DNA of 64,000 bases, taken from contig CAKRRN010000004.1 in NCBI GenBank assembly GCA_934394435.1, positions 1-64,000 on the forward strand, in the 5' to 3' direction. The DNA comes from an uncultured Bacteroidaceae bacterium (GTDB taxonomy: Bacteria > Bacteroidota > Bacteroidia > Bacteroidales > Bacteroidaceae). The notes under the pieces were generated by a model. The model was not told the origin of the DNA. It searched no databases and saw only the letters and a list, made by a program, of their open reading frames with translations. The translations under genes and the position numbers were made by a program. The first letter of the stretch is position 1. Each line of letters opens with the position of its first letter. This document shows, piece by piece, positions 1 to 9,257 of the stretch.

Positions 1-22
1 AGGATATTCTGAGGAAAAAAGC

Positions 23-1192
23 ATGAACGACGAATTCGACGACATACGACCATACGCCGACGGAGAGGTGAAGCAAGCAGTAAAAGACCTGCTTGCCGAT
101 CGCCAGTTTGCACACATCCTGCATTCACTGGCTCCGTGGCTACCAGCATGTATAAGAAACAGACTTATACGCTGGGCCTTCATTGGCATCAACACCACCC
201 TGCAATTCCAATTGCGCTACATGAAGCCGCTGGTACGACGTATACTCAGAAAATGTAGCACAGGCTACACATTCAGGCACGATGGCATCGAGCCTGGTCC
301 TGAGCGTTTCACATTCATGAGCAACCACCGCGACATCGTGCTCGACAGCGCCATTCTGTCTTATCTGTTACATGAAGACGGGTTTCCCACAACATGCGAA
401 ATAGCCATCGGCGACAATCTGCTCATCTACCCTTGGATAAGAAAACTGGTGAAGCTCAACAAGGCATTCACCGTACAAAGGGGAATCAGCTCGCGCACGC
501 TTTTGGAGAGCAGTCAGAAAATGAGCCGATACATGCACCATGTCATCAACGAGAAACATGAGAACATATGGATTGCACAGCGCGAAGGAAGGGCAAAAGA
601 CTCTAACGACCGCACACAGGAGTCCGTACTGAAAATGATGACCATGGGAGGTGACGGTTCTATCATACAGAGACTCAAGGATCTGCATGTCGTTCCGCTC
701 ACCATCAGCTACGAATATGACCCATGCGATTATCTCAAAGCCAAAGAATTTCAGATGAAGAGAGATAATCCCAACTTCAGCAAGACAAAGCAGGATGACC
801 TGAAGAACATGAAGATTGGCATATTCGGCAAGAAAGGACACATACACTACGAGACAGCTCCCTGTATCAACGAATGGCTGGATGAATTGGCAGACCTGCC
901 ACGTACAGAGGTTTACAAGGAAATCGCCCATCGCATTAACCTGGAGATTCACCGTCGTTACATGCTCTATCCAGGCAACTATGTGGCAGCAGACCTGCTA
1001 CGGGGAACACGTGAGTTTGCCCTCTTTTATACCCCTGCGCAGAAACGCACATTCGAGAAGTACCTTAAAAGCAGATTGGACATGATAGACTTGGAGAATA
1101 AAGATATCCCCTATCTGCGTGAGCGCATTCTCACCATGTACGCAAACCCTGTGTTCAACAAACAGAAAGCAACCCGATGCGAAGAAGACTGA
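23..1192 (+). CDS. Acyltransferase of the PlsC/glycerol-phosphate type
   Basis: A 389-residue predicted acyl-CoA or acyl-ACP dependent acyltransferase, probably acting in membrane lipid synthesis. The block I motif is NHRDIVLD at residues 101-108; the His and the distal Asp are separated by five residues, against four in the usual HX4D, so the catalytic pair may be His102 with Asp104 or Asp108. A second acyltransferase-like block, REGRAKD, lies at 187-193. No signal peptide or clear membrane segment is seen, which fits a peripheral cytoplasmic enzyme. The start is an ATG with GAGG about 9 bases upstream. Its last 16 bases overlap the next gene, suggesting translational coupling. Substrate cannot be told from the sequence. 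Confidence 0.75.
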   Translation: MNDEFDDIRPYADGEVKQAVKDLLADRQFAHILHSLAPWLPACIRNRLIRWAFIGINTTLQFQLRYMKPLVRRILRKCSTGYTFRHDGIEPGPERFTFMSNHRDIVLDSAILSYLLHEDGFPTTCEIAIGDNLLIYPWIRKLVKLNKAFTVQRGISSRTLLESSQKMSRYMHHVINEKHENIWIAQREGRAKDSNDRTQESVLKMMTMGGDGSIIQRLKDLHVVPLTISYEYDPCDYLKAKEFQMKRDNPNFSKTKQDDLKNMKIGIFGKKGHIHYETAPCINEWLDELADLPRTEVYKEIAHRINLEIHRRYMLYPGNYVAADLLRGTREFALFYTPAQKRTFEKYLKSRLDMIDLENKDIPYLRERILTMYANPVFNKQKATRCEED

Positions 1193-1788
1193 CATTGAAG
1201 GCCATTCTGCTTGCCTCGTGTCTATTATCAGCTTGCGGAAGCGATGATGGAGATTCGCCATTCCCCAGTATGTGGAATGAAATAGTATGCTTGACTACAG
1301 ATAGTCAAGGACGCATTCGGCAATTGGTCACAGATGCAGGCAACTCCTACGAAGTCACCAACAGTCTCTATGGCTCGAAGGCAAATGCGCAGTATCGCAT
1401 GATGTGTGGCTATACGCTCAGCGGACAGCAAGCCACACTCTACCAAACGATAGCCGTACATGTACTGCAAGACTCTTCGGTCTGCGTGACACATGACCCA
1501 TTGAATGCAATTGCGGTATGGAAGAGTGGCTCATTCATCAATCTGCATTTGGCACCCCTCACACAAGGAGGTAGCCACACATGGGGATTCGCAACAGACA
1601 GCATATCGGCTAACGGTCACCACTACCTGAGTCTGCACCACAGACAGGGAAGTGACCCACTGTCGTACACACAGGAAACGTATGCCAGCATACCACTTGC
1701 AGGAATACCTGAGCTGGCAGAGGGAGATAGTGTATCACTATCCATATATACTTTCAAAGGCATCAAGACATGGAACTTCAAGAGATAA
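1177..1788 (+). CDS. NigD-like lipoprotein
   Basis: A 203-residue predicted lipoprotein: a short basic N terminus, a hydrophobic stretch and a lipobox LSAC ending at Cys20. The remainder looks beta-rich and resembles the NigD-like family of Bacteroidales, named after a protein next to the nigrescin bacteriocin gene of Prevotella nigrescens. No bacteriocin gene is visible here, so an immunity role should not be assumed. It starts inside the end of the acyltransferase gene and its end overlaps the mnmA start by 19 bases, so the three genes are probably translated from one message. Family assignment rests on overall resemblance and is moderate. Confidence 0.6.
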   Translation: MRRRLTLKAILLASCLLSACGSDDGDSPFPSMWNEIVCLTTDSQGRIRQLVTDAGNSYEVTNSLYGSKANAQYRMMCGYTLSGQQATLYQTIAVHVLQDSSVCVTHDPLNAIAVWKSGSFINLHLAPLTQGGSHTWGFATDSISANGHHYLSLHHRQGSDPLSYTQETYASIPLAGIPELAEGDSVSLSIYTFKGIKTWNFKR

Positions 1789-2861
1789 AAGGAAGTGTGG
1801 CTGTACTCATTTCGGGCGGCGTGGACAGCGCAGTAGTAGTACATCGCTTGTGTGAGGCAGGCATCAAGCCCGACCTCCACTATATAAAGATTGGGATGGA
1901 GGGTGAAGACTCCTCATGCACAGCAGAAGAGGACATAGAACTCTCACAGGCTACAGCACGCAAGTATGGGCTAAAGCTGGAAGTGACCGACCTACAAAAA
2001 GAATACTGGGAACAGGTGGTTGGGTATGCAGTAGAGCGCGTGAAACAAGGACTCACGCCCAACCCTGATGTGATGTGCAACCGCCTCATCAAGTTCGGAG
2101 CCTTCGAAAAGCGCATCGGTCACACTTATGACCACATTGCCACAGGCCACTACGCCACAAACATTGAGCAAGACGGGCTGATGTGGTTAGGCACAGCGAT
2201 AGATCCAGTAAAAGACCAGACGGACTTCCTGGCCCAGCTCTCCTACGAACAGTTAAAGCACACGATCTTTCCTCTGGGGGGACTGATGAAGGAAGAAGTA
2301 CGGCAAATTGCCATTGACGCAAAACTGCCAAGTGCAAGACGAAAGGATAGCCAAGGAATTTGCTTCCTTGGGAAAATCAATTACAACGACTTTCTCCGCC
2401 GATTCATGGGCGAAAAGGAGGGAAAAGTAATTGATATAGAAACGGGCAAAGTGGTGGGACATCACCAAGGATTTTGGTTTCACACAATAGGGCAACGCAA
2501 AGGACTTGGTCTGGGAGGAGGACCATGGTTCGTCGTGAAGAAGAACGTCAAGAAGAACATCATCTTCGTGGCACATGGATGGGACACGCAGTTACAATAC
2601 GGTCATGACTTCCGTCTTGCAGACATGCACTTCATTACTAAAGACCCATGGGAGCAGCCCAAAGACACCCCCATCCAATTCAAGATACGGCATGTAGACC
2701 ACTTTATGCCAGGAACCATCACTTTGGATGAGGAAGGTTACCACATCCATAGCGACCAACCCATCCAGGGCATTGCACCTGGACAGTTTGGTTGCATCTA
2801 TGACCGTGAGGCAAGAGTGTGCTACGGAAGCGGAGAAATAAGCATCTTCAAGGAAAGATAA
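1770..2861 (+). CDS. mnmA: tRNA-specific 2-thiouridylase MnmA
   Basis: A 363-residue cytoplasmic enzyme that thiolates U34 of tRNA Lys, Glu and Gln using ATP and sulfur passed from a relay system. The PP-loop SGGVDS is at residues 15-20. The two catalytic cysteines are visible: Cys103 in NPDVMCN and Cys198 in SQGICF. Motifs GHYA (127-130) and the C-terminal [10 protein letters not shown] segment are also typical. Length matches the family. The ATG lies inside the NigD-like gene, which places the family-conserved N terminus correctly. It converges on the HMA protein gene with only 16 bases between stop codons. Confidence 0.95.
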   Translation: MELQEIKGSVAVLISGGVDSAVVVHRLCEAGIKPDLHYIKIGMEGEDSSCTAEEDIELSQATARKYGLKLEVTDLQKEYWEQVVGYAVERVKQGLTPNPDVMCNRLIKFGAFEKRIGHTYDHIATGHYATNIEQDGLMWLGTAIDPVKDQTDFLAQLSYEQLKHTIFPLGGLMKEEVRQIAIDAKLPSARRKDSQGICFLGKINYNDFLRRFMGEKEGKVIDIETGKVVGHHQGFWFHTIGQRKGLGLGGGPWFVVKKNVKKNIIFVAHGWDTQLQYGHDFRLADMHFITKDPWEQPKDTPIQFKIRHVDHFMPGTITLDEEGYHIHSDQPIQGIAPGQFGCIYDREARVCYGSGEISIFKER

Positions 2862-2877
2862 GCAGGGAAATACGGAG

Positions 2878-3174
2878 TCACTTCTTACGTTTTACCTCAT
2901 AGCCTATCTTACTGAAAGCCTTCACGTAATCAGCAAAAGTAGCTTTATTGGAGTCATACACAATGGTCACTTCCTGCTTAGGCACAGAAGTTTCTATCCT
3001 CTTTGTACCCTTTACAAACCGGATATTCTGCTTGATTTTCTTTTCACAGTTCGCACAATGCATCTGAGGAGTGGGAGTTACAACCAGAGTGTCTGCATTC
3101 TGCACTTTCTTTTGTGCGCCAGCCAATAGTGCTACGCATGTCATGATGGTAAAAACAGAGATTCTTTTCAGCAT
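2878..3174 (-). CDS. Exported heavy-metal-associated (HMA) domain protein
   Basis: A 98-residue protein with a signal peptide (about residues 1-20) followed by one HMA fold. The metal-binding motif MHCANC is at residues 38-43, in the MxCxxC form used by copper and mercury carriers. With its export signal it probably binds metal in the periplasm. It lies just downstream of a TonB-dependent receptor on the same strand, with a truncated intergenic repeat between them. Together they suggest a metal (copper-like) uptake or handling pair; the metal itself is inference. Confidence 0.8.
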   Translation of the reverse strand: MLKRISVFTIMTCVALLAGAQKKVQNADTLVVTPTPQMHCANCEKKIKQNIRFVKGTKRIETSVPKQEVTIVYDSNKATFADYVKAFSKIGYEVKRKK

Positions 3175-3218
3175 AACAATTGTAATTTATAGTTTAGTAC
3201 ATTATCTATCTTAAATTC

Positions 3219-3320
3219 AATTTGGTCATTAGACCAAGACAAAGAGCCAACTCCTGCTGATGGATTGTTCTTTTCATTCCCTATCAACCTTTCTCTTGGC
3301 ACCTTGTTTCTTGCCTTGTC
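3219..3320 (-). repeat. Truncated copy A of the AATCGGTCATTAG repeat family
   Basis: About 100 bases with roughly 75% similarity to the intergenic repeat seen at 5381, 9356 and 14430. It begins with AATTTGGTCATTAGACC and runs to the stop codon of the TonB receptor gene; the other end is missing. TTGGTC/GACCAA form a perfect small palindrome around ATTA at 3222-3237. The repeat separates the receptor gene from the HMA gene. Confidence 0.65.
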
Positions 3321-5305
3321 TATAGTCGTTCGAATTTAACTCGTACACCCACGTAGCCCATGGCTCCTTCTGTGGGTCCCCACACCTGAGTAGCATCGAA
3401 GGTACGTGCCCAAGGGTCACTTGCTCCTATCACGGGATTACCCATCCGATAGTTGGTAAGGTTTTCACCCCCTGCATAGATAGAGAAATGACGGAACTCA
3501 CGAGTTACTTGTGCCTGCAGCTGGAAGAATGTCGGATAACGTGAATGGTCATATCTTTCACCCTTACCATTCAAGTGCCCTGTAACATCAAAGTGCCAAA
3601 GTTCCATTGGGGTCTTATATGAGAGAGTGAGCAGACCCTTGTATCGAGAGGTAAGAGGACGCCAGCGCAATACACCGTCATAGGTAGTGCGAACATCGTT
3701 GAAACGAATGGCGGCTGTGGCTGTAAAGCCTTCGAAGAAGGGATAAGTGGCATCCATCTGCACGGTATGACTATAACTGCGTCCCTGTAGGTTCTCGAAC
3801 ACCACCGAATAGGCACCCTGCAAACCATCCACATTAGCCACCATCTGATTTTGGAAGTCTGTATAATAGTATTCCGCATTCAATTCCAGATTTTTTCCTC
3901 CCACAGGAAGATTGAGCGAGGCTGAAAGCCCATAGTTCCAAGCACGCTCCTGACGAAGGCTACCGTCTATACTGAAGCTACGCCCACTTGCCAGCATGGG
4001 TACATTCTCTGCCAAGGCATGAGGCGTACGATAACCTCTACCTGCCGAAGCTCTGAGCGTAAAGGGCTTCCAGGGAGTGTACTTGACATGAAGCCTTGGT
4101 GTGACAAAAGACCCAAACATCGAGGAGGCGTCCCAACGGATGCCAGGCATCACAGTCAGACGGTCAGCAAGTTTGTAAGTGTATTGGGCATAGAGTCCGC
4201 CTGTGGTCTCATGTGGAATATCCTGCGCAGGCAGATTCTCGCTAAGATGTTCTTTATATCGATCATGATTGAGCGATGCTCCAACGGCTAAGCTATGATG
4301 CTCCGTAAGATCAGTCTCATACATCAGTTGGGCGTAGGCGTTGGCCTGCTTCACATCATAAAGATTATTACCGAACTGGTAGTTGCCCTTGTGCCACGAA
4401 CTGTGCAAAATCAGAGCTATACTTGAATTATGGTCGTCTTGAAAGAGATAAGCATTCTTCCACTGCCCCTCGTAACGGTCTGTCTTCACATCCACGGTAT
4501 AACGTGGCATACTTCCCACTTCGTGGAGGTGAGTACTCTGTCCACTCGCGCGCTCGTCACGCAAAGCTCTTACGCTGAGTTGGGATATGAACTTGGGTGC
4601 TACATACGCCCAGCGATGCATCACATTATACTGACGTATGCGCGGCATATCCATAAATCCATCCCCATTACCATCATGGTCTCGCTGACGGTTCTCGAAG
4701 TGAAGCAGCAGGCTGGTAGACAGACGGTCGTTGAGATGCACGCTTGCATCAGCATTAGCCTCCAGTTTTGTCTGCGTATCAAAATAAACGTTTCCTCTTG
4801 CTCCGTCAGTTCCCTGTGGTTTAAGAAACTCCACGTTGATTTGCCCTGTGGTGCTTTCGTAGCCATTCTTCACACTGGCGGCTCCCTTACTCACCATGAT
4901 GGACTGCATCCATGGGCCAGGCACATAACCCAGACTATAGGGAATACTTGCTCCACGAAGATTGGGGACATTCTCAGTAAGCATCTGTACATAAGTACCA
5001 CTCAACCCGAGTAGTTTAATCTGTTTGGCTCCTGTGGCTGCATCGCTATAGTTTACATCTACGGAAGGATTGGTAGTAAATGACTCACCTAAGTTGCAGC
5101 AAGCCGCACGCTGCAACTGCCCTTGCCCAATCACTTCTGTATTTTCGGTCCGATGGCGAGAACGCGTTCCAAGCGTTGTCTTCACAGTCACAACTTTCAT
5201 CTCACGCTCCACAACCGTTGTGTCATTTTGTCCCCACAAACCAAGGGCAGGAGCAACGGCAGCCAGAAGCAAAAAGCTTAATCTTATATTTCCATTTCGT
5301 TTCAT
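3320..5305 (-). CDS. TonB-dependent outer membrane receptor (possibly metal-linked)
   Basis: A 661-residue outer membrane receptor: signal peptide, plug domain (about residues 45-160, with the VKNGYESTTGQINVEF segment) and a C-terminal beta-barrel ending in the aromatic-rich YVGVRVKFERL. There is no N-terminal carboxypeptidase-D-like domain and it is not paired with SusD, so a glycan receptor is unlikely. The downstream HMA protein points to metal or a metal complex as ligand (inference). The chosen ATG at 5305 gives a clean signal peptide. A longer reading from 5332 would add CysPheTyr-rich residues and would run through the promoter -7 word. Confidence 0.85.
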   Translation of the reverse strand: MKRNGNIRLSFLLLAAVAPALGLWGQNDTTVVEREMKVVTVKTTLGTRSRHRTENTEVIGQGQLQRAACCNLGESFTTNPSVDVNYSDAATGAKQIKLLGLSGTYVQMLTENVPNLRGASIPYSLGYVPGPWMQSIMVSKGAASVKNGYESTTGQINVEFLKPQGTDGARGNVYFDTQTKLEANADASVHLNDRLSTSLLLHFENRQRDHDGNGDGFMDMPRIRQYNVMHRWAYVAPKFISQLSVRALRDERASGQSTHLHEVGSMPRYTVDVKTDRYEGQWKNAYLFQDDHNSSIALILHSSWHKGNYQFGNNLYDVKQANAYAQLMYETDLTEHHSLAVGASLNHDRYKEHLSENLPAQDIPHETTGGLYAQYTYKLADRLTVMPGIRWDASSMFGSFVTPRLHVKYTPWKPFTLRASAGRGYRTPHALAENVPMLASGRSFSIDGSLRQERAWNYGLSASLNLPVGGKNLELNAEYYYTDFQNQMVANVDGLQGAYSVVFENLQGRSYSHTVQMDATYPFFEGFTATAAIRFNDVRTTYDGVLRWRPLTSRYKGLLTLSYKTPMELWHFDVTGHLNGKGERYDHSRYPTFFQLQAQVTREFRHFSIYAGGENLTNYRMGNPVIGASDPWARTFDATQVWGPTEGAMGYVGVRVKFERL

Positions 5306-5309
5306 GCTG

Positions 5310-5317
5310 CAAAGATA
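5310..5317 (-). promoter_or_regulatory. -7 box TATCTTTG of the TonB receptor gene
   Basis: Reads TATCTTTG on the minus strand, an exact match to the Bacteroidetes -7 consensus TAnnTTTG. Only four bases separate it from the ATG at 5305, so transcription should start at or next to the start codon. No clear -33 element is seen. Confidence 0.55.
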
Positions 5318-5380
5318 GAAACATCCTGACATGGAGCATTTACAGAATCATGGATATTTTTTCTATTTTATTTTAATTCA

Positions 5381-5571
5381 AATCGTTCATTAAATTCCCC
5401 AGAATTTTAGTCTCTTTTTTCGAGCTGTTCGAGCAGATTGCTTTTTGGGGCAGCGAACTACAGTGAGACTTGAATGGAAACAATATGACGGAAGAAAAGC
5501 CTATAGGGATTAGAAAGAACTATCCATCAGCAGAAATGGGTTCTTTGTTTCGGTCTAATGACCGATTTGGG
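5381..5571 (+). repeat. Full-length copy B (191 bp) of the AATCGGTCATTAG repeat family
   Basis: It starts with AATCGTTCATTA and ends with CTAATGACCGATTTGGG, giving imperfect terminal inverted repeats. Inside are the shared words TCGAGCAGATTG, GGAAACAA, AAGAACTATCCATCAGCAG and TTTGTTTCGGTC. An 89-codon open frame (5470-5739) crosses it but starts in the repeat and has no recognisable domain, so it is not called as a gene. Confidence 0.7.
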
Positions 5572-5999
5572 TTTAAACAGTTCAATAGAAATTTGGAGGG
5601 CCGATGGAGATTAGATGAGATTTCTAAAATCTTTCTATCCGAAAATCTAATTGAAGTATTAGCCCCTTACTTCTGTAGAAACAATTCACCTATGGGGCTG
5701 GGCAAAGCACCCTTACAAGCACAGGTGCTTACAAATTGAGAATCAGAAAAGTCATGAAAGGGTTCTCTGACGAGCTGGGGAATAAATTTCCACTGATTGC
5801 CCAAACGACCTACGACTATGGCTCCATGCGAGGAATGCCCATTGTTATATATAAGGAATGCGCATTGCTTGTTTCCGTATACCTGTCGGTCAGATTACAC
5901 TCTTAGCCTCTTTGGCTTTGAGTCTTCTCTCGTACATTTCTTCTACAAAGAATAAGGATGGAGTTTTCCCCACTAAGGATGAGGAGCATTATAAAACAA
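5572..5999. other. Gap between repeat B and the pnuT terminator; possible gene remnant
   Basis: No convincing gene. A 50-codon open frame at 5754-5906 (starts MKGFSDELGNKF) has a protein-like composition but no recognisable family and no visible ribosome site. It may be the tail of a decayed gene, since it is preceded in the same frame by more open codons. No tRNA or riboswitch was recognised. Confidence 0.3.
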
Positions 6000-6047
6000 T
6001 GCAACACACGGAATGATACGAACGTTCTGTATGCTCCGTGTGTTGCA
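6000..6047 (-). terminator. Terminator after pnuT
   Basis: Perfect 13-base arms TGCAACACACGGA (6000-6012) and TCCGTGTGTTGCA (6035-6047). On the minus strand the stem is followed by TTGTTTTAT. It lies 58 bases beyond the pnuT stop codon. Confidence 0.75.
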
Positions 6048-6105
6048 ACTATTGGGTAACTCATCTCCCAGCTATCATGTTTCGCTGAATGTGGTTTGCC
6101 TTTTC

Positions 6106-6753
6106 TTACGAGAGTCTACCTTTTCGGAGAACAAGCGTACGTTTCATCTTACGCTTCCACTCGCGGTAGCCAAACCAAGCGATAATGGTGTAGATAAAAT
6201 AGAGCACGGCATAGAAATATATCTCCTTATATATATATAGTCCTGTGCTGATGGCATCCACCAAGAGCCACACCAACCATTGTTCCACCCATTTGCGTGC
6301 CAACATCCACATTCCTATGATGCTGAGCGATGTATTGAGAGCATCCCAGTAGGGGACGGTGCTGTCTGTAAAGTGAATAAGTACATAGACAATACCAGCA
6401 TAGATAAGCACAAATACGGCTGAAAGACAAAGCCACATCGGGCGTGGAGTGTGAGTGATGGGCAGAGTGTGACTCTTCTGTCCACTACCCCATCGCCAGC
6501 ACCAAAAGCCGTAAAGGGCTGCCAGCAAATAGTAGATATCAATGCCAAAGTCAGCATAGAGTCCGGCATTCCAATAGACGAAGAGGGAGATGGCTGGCAT
6601 AATAAGCCCTGCCACCCACACTTTCCAGTCGGCACGAAACTCCCAATAGAGGTATGCCAGTCCGATTATCAGACCCACTACCTCCAAGATACGGTCAGAG
6701 TGGAGACAAAGCAGGTTCCACGCCTGCTCTGTCCATTCTATTACGCCTCCCAT
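6106..6753 (-). CDS. pnuT: PnuC-family transporter, predicted thiamine uptake (PnuT)
   Basis: A 215-residue inner membrane protein with several hydrophobic helices and the PnuC-type WxxG/aromatic pattern (for example residues 15-60 and the C-terminal YxIYxxIAWFGYREWKR segment). PnuC proteins facilitate entry of nicotinamide riboside or, in the PnuT subgroup, thiamine. It overlaps the upstream receptor gene by one base (TAATG), so both lie on a transcript that begins with a TPP riboswitch. That context makes thiamine the likely substrate. The charged C terminus is cytoplasmic-looking. Substrate is inferred from regulation, not from binding residues. Confidence 0.85.
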   Translation of the reverse strand: MGGVIEWTEQAWNLLCLHSDRILEVVGLIIGLAYLYWEFRADWKVWVAGLIMPAISLFVYWNAGLYADFGIDIYYLLAALYGFWCWRWGSGQKSHTLPITHTPRPMWLCLSAVFVLIYAGIVYVLIHFTDSTVPYWDALNTSLSIIGMWMLARKWVEQWLVWLLVDAISTGLYIYKEIYFYAVLYFIYTIIAWFGYREWKRKMKRTLVLRKGRLS

Positions 6754-9122
6754 TAGAAGCGGAATTTCACGCTACCCATAGCGGTAAAGCCTGCCATGGG
6801 AATGTAACCCAACTGGTAGTAGCGTTTGCTCTCGGGATAGTCGGGACCTACGATGGCAGAGTAACTCCAGCCACTTGCAGCGTAGCGGCGGTTGAAGATA
6901 TTGCCGAAGTCGAGACCGAAGAGTACGTGCTTCAGTCCTTTCTGTCCGCAACGCAGGTCGTAACCCAGATGAATGTCTGTACGACTATACTTGGGCAGCG
7001 AACGTTCTTTCACCTCGCTGTTGTCCAAATACTGACGTGAGACAAAACCTGTGTGCCAAGTGGCCTGGAAACCCTTTACATGGAAGTCTGCGAAGCCATT
7101 CACGATGGCAGCGGGACTGAAGGCAAGCGTGGAGTTGTCGTAATGCTTCACAGTGGTTTCCTGCCAAACCCAGTCTGCGTCGTAAGTCTCGATGTACTCA
7201 TCAAAGTCCTTAATCTTATTCTGACTCAGCGAAGCATTGGCCTCCAGAGAGAACCATTTAGTCACGTTCACACCTGCTGTCACTTCGGCTCCGATGCGGT
7301 AACTCTTCTCTACGTTGGTGGTGAGGTTCTCGCCTATATCGCTCTGCTGACCAGTCTGTACGAATTGGTTGTGGTAGAGCATAGCATAGAAGTTTACGCC
7401 AGCGTGCCACGTCTGGTTACCATAACTATAGCCAAACTCCACATCGTGTACGCTCTCTGCCTTGGGTGCGGGGTAAGAACCGTTGTCGGTGAAGTTGTTA
7501 CGCTCAGGCTCACGATGGCTGAGAGCATAAGAGGCATAGGCGTTGTGCCCATCATGATGCCAGCTCAGTCCAAGCTTGGGGTTTACAAAGTCATACTTGC
7601 GGTGCACGTCAAGACGCTGATTGCTATAGGTGCCGTCACCATTATCATAGAAGCGGTCGTTGATGCCCTGTGTGATGAAATATACGTGACGATACTGCAC
7701 ATCGGCAAAGGCATCCCAGTTGGAGGTAATATGGTAAGTACCCTTCAGGAAGATGCTTTGATCACTCTTGTCAGCACTGGAGTCATAATACTGATACTTG
7801 CCATTAGCAAGCACTTGCCTGCGCAACTCCTCGTCAGCCACATAGGTAACATATCCATAATGTAAGCCTTCGAAGTTTTGGAACGAAGCTCCTCCGATAA
7901 CATCCCAATGCTCATCCTTGTAATTGGCATTCCAGGTGAGTCCGTAGGTGTCCTGCGTCAAGCCTTTCTGACGTACAAAGTCAGTCTTCTTGAGCTTTGT
8001 TCCGTCAGCGTGGTAGAAGTCAGAGATACCAAACTTCTTCAGTTTATTATCTGGGCGGAACTCATCATAGTAACCATGTCCATGGGTGTAGTGCATGGTG
8101 GCTGCGGTAGTCCAATGCTCTGAGGGTTTGTATACGACACTGAGCAAGTTGTGATTCTGCCAGAAGTTATCAGTGGTGCGCTTCCAGAGACTTCCGTCAG
8201 CCATCTTGTAACGCTCCACGGTCCAGCCTCCTTCCCAGTCGGGATTGAAACCCTCGTAGAGGGAATTGTATCTGCCAAGTCCAGCCTTATACATCTCGCG
8301 ATAAGTACGGATGCCGTCATAAGAGTTTAGACTGTAGTCTCCATTGCCAGCGGTGACGCCACTCCATGCCTGACCAGTCTTCTCATAGTTGCCTATGTTT
8401 TTGTAGCTCACCTTCACCGTTCCATCGTTGTTGAGCCAAGTGAGACCACCATAGTAACTGCCAGAATTACCAGCCGTACCATGTATAAAGCCATCAGTAC
8501 CTGTATGATGATAAGCACCCTCGAAGATAAGATGGTTTAGCATAAGTCCCGTGCTGAAATTACCACCTACATTATAGGTATTATAGGAGCCATACGAACC
8601 AGACACCTCCAGCATAGGTGTTAAGGCGGGAGCCTTGGTAGTGAGAGCTACGGTTCCACCGAACGCGCCATCGCCATTGGTGCTTGTACCCACACCACGC
8701 TGTATCTGCACATTGCCCAAGAGAGTCGCATAACTATTCATATTAGCCCAAAACACACACTGGTCCTCGGGGCTATTGAGCGACACACCGTCAAGGGTCA
8801 CATTCACACGGCTGTCACCTGCACCACGTATGCGCATATAAGAGGTTCCTGTGCACAGACCATTCTCACTCCAAGCTATAATGCCGGGCGTACGTGCAAA
8901 CAGGAAGGGGAGTTCTTGACCTGTGCGACCAAAGGTCTCCAGCTCCTTACGATTGATTTTACTTACAGCAAAAGGTGCGTTGGCAGGAGCTTTCACAGCT
9001 TTCACCACCACCTCGTTCAACTCTTCCACTCTCATCGAGTCGGGCGTCTGGCCATCAGTCATAGCCATAGCACCCACAGCCACCCCCCACAAGAGGGCAA
9101 CCGAAGCATACTTTCTCTTCAT
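6753..9122 (-). CDS. TonB-dependent receptor, predicted thiamine outer membrane transporter
   Basis: A 789-residue outer membrane receptor with signal peptide (residues 1-21 from the chosen start), plug domain (about 35-150, including GAGDSRVNVTLDGVSLN) and a large barrel ending in FTAMGSVKFRF. It has no SusD partner. A TPP riboswitch lies directly upstream and pnuT directly downstream, matching the known Bacteroidetes arrangement of thiamine outer membrane receptor with PnuT. I chose the ATG at 9122: the in-frame ATG at 9146 lies only four bases beyond the conserved riboswitch core, and the residues it adds (MKHFIFIQ) weaken the signal peptide. Confidence 0.85.
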   Translation of the reverse strand: MKRKYASVALLWGVAVGAMAMTDGQTPDSMRVEELNEVVVKAVKAPANAPFAVSKINRKELETFGRTGQELPFLFARTPGIIAWSENGLCTGTSYMRIRGAGDSRVNVTLDGVSLNSPEDQCVFWANMNSYATLLGNVQIQRGVGTSTNGDGAFGGTVALTTKAPALTPMLEVSGSYGSYNTYNVGGNFSTGLMLNHLIFEGAYHHTGTDGFIHGTAGNSGSYYGGLTWLNNDGTVKVSYKNIGNYEKTGQAWSGVTAGNGDYSLNSYDGIRTYREMYKAGLGRYNSLYEGFNPDWEGGWTVERYKMADGSLWKRTTDNFWQNHNLLSVVYKPSEHWTTAATMHYTHGHGYYDEFRPDNKLKKFGISDFYHADGTKLKKTDFVRQKGLTQDTYGLTWNANYKDEHWDVIGGASFQNFEGLHYGYVTYVADEELRRQVLANGKYQYYDSSADKSDQSIFLKGTYHITSNWDAFADVQYRHVYFITQGINDRFYDNGDGTYSNQRLDVHRKYDFVNPKLGLSWHHDGHNAYASYALSHREPERNNFTDNGSYPAPKAESVHDVEFGYSYGNQTWHAGVNFYAMLYHNQFVQTGQQSDIGENLTTNVEKSYRIGAEVTAGVNVTKWFSLEANASLSQNKIKDFDEYIETYDADWVWQETTVKHYDNSTLAFSPAAIVNGFADFHVKGFQATWHTGFVSRQYLDNSEVKERSLPKYSRTDIHLGYDLRCGQKGLKHVLFGLDFGNIFNRRYAASGWSYSAIVGPDYPESKRYYQLGYIPMAGFTAMGSVKFRF

Positions 9123-9148
9123 CTGAATAAATATAAAATGTTTCATAA

Positions 9149-9243
9149 GTCTCTACGCCAGCATTACCTGGATCAGATATCGGGTATAATCTCAGCACTG
9201 CCTAACAAGACAGGCACCCCACAGTGGCGACCCTCCGCCACTA
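9149..9243 (-). promoter_or_regulatory. TPP riboswitch (THI element)
   Basis: On the minus strand the conserved blocks appear in order: GGGGTGCC (9220-9213), CTGAGA, ACCCG, CTGATCCAGGTAATGC and GGCGTAGAGA (ending near 9150). An extra hairpin, AGTGGCG/CGCCACT, sits at 9222-9241 just before the core. The aptamer ends about 28 bases before the receptor start codon at 9122. That suits control of translation start or early termination by thiamine pyrophosphate. Confidence 0.92.
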
Positions 9244-9257
9244 TCCTTTAGCGACTG

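Noticed and set aside
1177..1788. A bacteriocin locus around the NigD-like protein
   Set aside because: No small leader-peptide gene, exporter or immunity partner is present nearby.
5470..5739. An 89-codon gene
   Set aside because: It starts inside repeat copy B, has no family resemblance and similar frames occur in other copies of the repeat.
5754..5906. A 50-codon gene
   Set aside because: No ribosome site, no family resemblance and no conserved neighbour; kept only as a possible remnant.
7053..7865. A 270-codon gene on the plus strand
   Set aside because: It is antisense to the thiamine TonB receptor and shows no recognisable features.
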